Of a DNA stretch of 64,000 bases, positions 59,101 to 64,000 are shown piece after piece (position 1 is the first letter of the stretch; the number at the start of each line of letters is the position of its first letter). Under the pieces are notes generated by a model. The model was not told the origin of the DNA and searched no databases. It worked only from the letters and a program-made list of their open reading frames with translations. The stretch is from Thuidium tamariscinum (lineage: Eukaryota; Streptophyta; Bryopsida; Hypnales; Thuidiaceae). Location of the stretch: contig OX344749.2 of NCBI GenBank assembly GCA_947034885.2, positions 32,545,182 through 32,609,181 of the forward strand, in the 5' to 3' direction. The translations under genes were made by a program, and so were the position numbers.

Positions 59101-60686
59101 GAGGAATCAAAGTTCATTGTTAGGGAGGTCTAGGATGTCACATTCTTTCTTGCACCTTTCTAAAGGTTTTTTGTCATCACACTTAAGACTATCACATATT
59201 GCCAACAAGTGCTTTGACATACATGGAAGTTCTTTCTTATCTTCTTCCATCATCAAATAATATGCCTAATGTCATGTAGGAGGTAAGCAATTAGGGTCAT
59301 GAGAAATGGGTCCATGTGACTAGAATTGGAACTAAACTTCATTGTGGGCGTGTGGCATGTGCAATGTTTGAAGATTGTGAATTTTGATGAGACTAAAAGT
59401 GAATCACTATAGAAGTATTTAAGGTGAGCTTGAAGAAGTAATGTCAATAAGAGGTGTTGCACAACAGTTTATGACTTATATTTGAAAGTCTTATTTCAAT
59501 TATTCTTCTAAATTTAGCCAATGGATCTTTGTATATTTGGAGATTTATTGTTCCAATCAATCTTTAATATCTTATAGAATTAAGGCTTAGTCTAGGTTTC
59601 AAATGTTGAGGAGATGTGTTACAAAATGTAATTTAGAATTAAAATTTAATGATGATTTTCAAATAAATACTAAAAAATATAAAATATATATTATATTTAT
59701 ATAATTAAATTAATTGCTACACTAAAAAGTATTTATAAATAAAATTTGAAACATAATTCATGAAATACATTCTAAAATTGATTATAGATTGAATATTTGT
59801 GATTTTTTCTTTTAAATGTTAATTATAAAATATTATAAATTTGTAAGATTTTTACTTTAGTTATTTATTGAAATCATTTATGAAATAGTCATGATTTGAA
59901 TTTAAAAGTTAGTTTTTGAGGTCAAACATATTTATAAACCTTTATCTATAAAGAATTTACAATGTAAAGTTTAAGAATTCTATACCATTTAAATATAATA
60001 CAACTAATATAAGAATCTTCAAATTTTTCTAGGTGAGAAAATAAAGCCAGGGGTGAAGTCTAATCATCTTTGTAGAGAGGTAGGACAGAGATGGGTGTGC
60101 ATGTTCATAATCATCTTATGTTGTATACAAATGACTAGCCTCATTAAAAAATGCAAGGACATTTGGACATCTTTTCAACAATGAAAGTTGAGCCCAACAT
60201 TGCAATTTTTGCAATGCTATTAAAAAAACAAAGAACTACTTAACAAGTTAGGAAACTTTATCCAAATAGTGTAAGATTGCTTTTCAAGTAAAGTCTAATT
60301 TAAACTTCTTCACATGTATATATTATCAATGCAAAGACTCTTTGCTTTTGCTAGTAACCAATAAGAAGCTATGCCATGAGAGGCTTTATTCTATAATATT
60401 ACTAATGTAAAATGAGGAATTTGGAATTGTAATGAAGTGAAAACATCTCTCTTTTCACTTTTTATATTCTTGTAGTGCCTAAATTTAGAAATAACATAAC
60501 TACTCAAACTTCCTTATAATAAGATAAACTAGTGTATGACAAACAAAATGATTAGTTTGCCTTGTTTGCATTGCTAAGATTTAAATGAAATCCATATAAA
60601 GATAAATGAGGAAAATAGAGAGAGTAATCCAAAAGAGTCTTAAGACTATTTCCAAACCAATAAAGAATGTATCCAAAATGGTCATC
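59101..60686. other. AT-rich intergenic stretch
   Basis: No gene, RNA gene or bounded repeat recognised. Confidence 0.4.
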
Positions 60687-61623
60687 TTAACCCTTCATTG
60701 CCTAATTAAGGGGACAAAAAGTGTCCTCTTAGTCCAATTCAAAGTGTCATAACTTTTGCATCCAATGTTTGAATTTTTTAAAAACTTGTTGGAAAAGTTG
60801 CACATTCTCATCTAGTTTGTGTGTTAAATTTTTAGATCAATCCATGATGTACAGATGCTTTGGGAGCTAATTGAGGTTCATAGCTTCAATTTGACTTCAC
60901 CAAATTGTAGTTGATGGGTGCAACTTTTGGGGTTTGTATTTCCTTCATCCAATGTTTGTTTTCAATAAAATTTGATGAATTATATTCTTTTAGAAGTTTA
61001 GTTATTGTAGTCAAATTTTCATGGCAATCCAAGTTGCTTTGAATGTTTAAGAGCAATTCAAAGTTCAAGAACTAGGCATTTTTGGATTATACTGGGCTTT
61101 GGCAGCCTATTTCTTCCTCATATATTGTATATTTCTAACAATTTTTTTTGGAAAAGTTTTGCATTCTGTTATGGTTTGTGTGGCCAAAATTTCATATCAA
61201 TCCAAGTAGTTATGAGTGATTGAGAAGCATTTTAGTAGAAGGAGGTGCAATCATACATGTGTTTTTTGCACCCTTTTTTGCTATTTTTTTGACATTTCAA
61301 AGTCATTTTGCATAGACAATGAGTCAATGGAATGAATTTTTTTTGCCAATGCCTTTGTATGTTGATGTCCAAGTACTTTTCACTTAAATTTTTTTCATTT
61401 GAATAGGGTCAAAAATTAAATTTCACTTTCAAATGTGTTTCTAAGAAAATTTTAGTGTCTTTTTCCAACACTAAAAAATTCTGATCTTGCAATCTACATG
61501 GCCAAACGACTCCAAATTTGATCTACATCTTCTACAATGCACACACTACAAGATGGTGTAGTTGAGATTTTCATAGCTTAGTGACTTTTAGACACACTTG
61601 GACCTTTGGCTACAAAGGGTTAA
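60687..61623 (-). mobile_element. piggyBac-like non-autonomous element, copy 4 (diverged)
   Basis: Bounded by TTAACCCTTCATTGCC and, inverted, TTAACCCTTTGTAGCC. The segment GATCTTGCAATCTACATGG is shared with the other copies, but most of the interior has diverged. Length 937 bp, like its relatives. Confidence 0.6.
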
Positions 61624-62728
61624 CCACCAGAAACAATTACAATATTTTGTAATATGGCAGTAAAATTAAGGCGTGAAAAAGTCACATCCCATCATGAATT
61701 TGCATCAAAAAGGGGAAAATTCCTATACAGTGGAAACACCCAAAACCGTCCAAATAAGGAATTCAGCATGGTTGGAGGCAAAGTTTTCTAATAATGATAT
61801 TTTTGTAGTATTAGCGAGTGAAAATCATGAATATTAAAAAAAATAGATTTTTTGGACACAATATGTAATTTCTACAAATTTTCAAAGTGTTGACTCCCTA
61901 GACCTTCGGAACCGTCCTGTAGGTGCCCCCAAAACTGAACCCTACGAAAATCAACATTGAACCAACCAGATTTTCTTATGTGTCCTTCAATTGTGTTAGC
62001 AAATTACAATCACACATGTAGCAAACACATTAACTACACTCTAGGGACATATTTGGGTGAATCTATGGTCCACTGCACGGAATAGGTGCGGGAATGGGTG
62101 TTTTGCCCTTAGTTGTCACTAATTGCTTTGTTGCCATTATCTAAGACATTGATTTTGGCCACTTAGTGACTCACCTTAACGTACCCAAATCTCATTTAAT
62201 TAAAAAAGTTTCCCATGGGTTGATGCTAAACTTAATGGATTATTCCCTAGGTGTCTCCCATGGATCTTTTGCACGTCATACTGTGGATTACCTTATAGCT
62301 TCTGTTGATGCAAATCCTCCAGTCCCGTCTCGTTAGATCCAAACTCCAAAGCCAATAAAGAAATGAAATTAAAAGAAAAAAGAAGAAGAAAACCGCCTTC
62401 AGCAACGCCACATGAAACGTGAACCGTCCATAAATAATGTTCTCGGGCATCTACCGTCAGTACCATAAGTCGGAACCTGGGAGGAAGAGCCAACCTGGTG
62501 ACTGCATTGGCTCAGGTCCGTCGCCCGGAGTTCCTGCAGCGGGACCCCCGCGACTTCGCCTATCGTCTCCCAGCGTTCCCATCGCTCGACGTGGACCTCG
62601 CTGCGCCTGCTCCCCACTGCCATTGTGCTGCTGCTGCTGCTGAATTCCTAGAGCTTCTCCGCATTTCCTCGTGCAGTCGTGCTTGGCTCTTCATTTTGCG
62701 TTGGAATCGCCGCTCGCTGGTGGCAGCG
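61624..62728. other. Upstream region of translocator copy 2
   Basis: AT-rich to about 62300, then GC-rich leader sequence up to the ATG at 62729. The leader is unrelated to that of copy 1. A CTG trinucleotide run (about 62628-62641) occurs in it. The coding frame stays open upstream to 62498, so a longer N-terminus cannot be excluded. Confidence 0.45.
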
Positions 62729-63886
62729 ATGGCGACCATGGCCGCGGCCGCTGTGCATTCCCACGGGCTGCTGCGATGCCCCTCCGTGTCCGTCTCGCGC
62801 GTCGCGTCGTCGCCGTCCTCGCGCTGCCGGGTCGCGTGCCAGGGCTTGCGAGCCCGGAAGAGCGTGAGGGGCCTGAATTTGAAGGACCCGGCGAGGGGGG
62901 TGTTCTTCGGGGGCGACCATGGAGCGTCGTCGCTGCTGGGGAAGGGCGCCATTGCGTTGCAGCCGCGCGGGAGCCATCATGGCGGATCCGTGGTGCGCGC
63001 CGACGCAGCCGCTGCGGCCGTGCCCGCGGCGCCCGCGCCCAAGAAGGAGGAGCCTTGGCAGGGCGCGGCGCTGAAGCCTCTGGCGGCGTCGATCGCCGTG
63101 GGCGTGCTGGTGTGGCTGATTCCCGTGCCGACGGGCGTGACGAAGAATGCGTGGCAGCTGCTTTCGATTTTCCTGGCGACGGTGGTGGGCATCGTCACGC
63201 AGCCGCTTCCTCTGGGCGCCGTGGCGTTGATGGGTTTGGGCGCGGCGGTGTTGACGAAGACGCTGACGTTCGCGGCGGCGTTCAGCGCGTTCGGCGATCC
63301 GATCCCTTGGCTGATCGCGCTGGCGTTTTTCTTCGCGAAGGGTTTCATCAAGACGGGTCTGGGCAACCGCGTGGCGTACCAATTCGTGAAGCTGTTCGGG
63401 AAGACTTCTTTGGGTCTGGGGTACAGCCTGGTGTTCGCGGAGGCTTTTTTGGCGCCTGCGATTCCTTCTGTTTCGGCTCGCGCGGGCGGGATCTTCCTTC
63501 CGTTGGTGAAGGCGCTTTGTTTGGCGTGCGGGAGCCAGACGGGCGACGGGACGGAGCGTAAGCTGGGTTCGTGGCTGATGCTGACTTGCTTCCAGACTTC
63601 GGTGATCACTTCTGCGATGTTTTTGACGGCGATGGCTGCGAACCCTTTGAGCGTGAACCTGGCGATGAATGCGATCGGTCAGACGATCTCTTGGACGGAC
63701 TGGGCGGTAGCGGCGTTCGTTCCGGGTCTGGTGTCTTTGCTGGTGATTCCTGCTTTGCTGTACGTGGTTTACCCTCCGGAGGTGAAGAGCAGTCCCGACG
63801 CGCCTCGTCTGGCTGAGGAGAATTTGTCGAAAATGGGTCCGATGTCGAAGAACGAGAAGATCATGGCCGTGACCCTGGTCGCCACG
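62729..63886 (+). CDS. DiT1: Plastid 2-oxoglutarate/malate translocator, copy 2 (first exon; continues beyond window)
   Basis: First exon of a second translocator gene, 386 codons, ending at the same donor position (ACG then GT) as copy 1; later exons lie beyond the window. It is almost identical to copy 1 but inverted and 10.2 kb away. Coding differences seen are LKDPARGV for SEGSARGL in the transit region and ISWTDW for VTWTDW in the transporter. The first ~110 bases of the intron also match, apart from a ~10-bp insertion right after the donor. Function and topology are as for copy 1; whether the gene is complete cannot be judged here. Confidence 0.9.
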
Positions 63887-64000
63887 GTACGTTTGCGCGC
63901 AAGAATCCCGTTTAATTTTGATTAGGGTTTGTGTGTCGTTCCTTGTTTATTCGAGTGCCTGGCGTGGCATTGTTTCCGTGAGAAGTGTCTTGCACCGGTT

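Noticed and set aside
1..64000. tRNA, rRNA or snRNA genes
   Set aside because: No A/B-box pair with a cloverleaf, and no rRNA or snRNA signature, could be recognised by eye; a covariance-model scan would be needed to exclude them.

Overview
The window is nuclear DNA of a green plant. The evidence is spliced genes with GT-AG introns and plant-type products: a plastid 2-oxoglutarate/malate translocator with a transit peptide, an A-type cytochrome P450, an AFG1-like mitochondrial ATPase and a SUVR-type SET-domain protein. These sit in very AT-rich DNA packed with plant transposon families. I cannot name the species. The style (few gene islands, many decayed DNA transposons, GC-rich short-intron genes) would fit a bryophyte or another seed-free plant, but that is inference.

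Layout. 0-5.5 kb: intergenic repeats, including a pair of 0.42-kb inverted-repeat elements, a 0.72-kb non-autonomous element and a hAT-type element inside an older MITE. 5.591-19.332 kb: one large DNA transposon-like unit (13.74 kb) with matching terminal inverted repeats and a 4-bp AGCT target duplication. It carries two convergent genes: a spliced DDE-type transposase-like gene on + (about 6.5-10.8 kb) and, on -, a gene of at least ten exons (18.2-11.35 kb) encoding a coiled coil, a RING-like zinc finger and a complete pre-SET/SET/post-SET region of the SUVR1/2/4 histone-lysine methyltransferase type. Both genes are decayed: in-frame stops that mostly look like CGA/CAG/CAA to TGA/TAG/TAA changes, a few frameshifts, and a perfectly palindromic CACTA-type element inside the SET exon. 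This unit is the most unusual thing in the window: a transposon that appears to carry its own H3K9-methyltransferase-like gene.

20.77-28.30 kb: an apparently intact 14-exon AFG1-like ATPase gene (498 codons can be assembled). 28.3-35.8 kb: repeats, a pogo-like transposase remnant, a copia reverse-transcriptase remnant and a Helitron-like 3' end. 35.99-38.66 kb: a P450 gene on -, complete except for a probable 1-base frame break just after the membrane anchor. 39-49.9 kb: AT-rich repeats (piggyBac-like, CACTA-like and MULE-like elements, ATTAGAGG-type MITEs). 49.94-52.50 kb: a complete three-exon plastid dicarboxylate translocator gene on -. 52.9-62.2 kb: more repeats. 62.73 kb to the right edge: the first exon of a second, almost identical copy of the translocator on +, head-to-head with the first; the copies match from about 7 bp before the ATG through the exon and into the intron, but their upstream sequences are unrelated.

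The host genes do not form a pathway or operon. The translocator works in plastid carbon/nitrogen exchange, AFG1 in mitochondrial protein quality control, and the P450 in specialised metabolism. The organised biology is in the mobile elements, where nested insertions give a relative time order.
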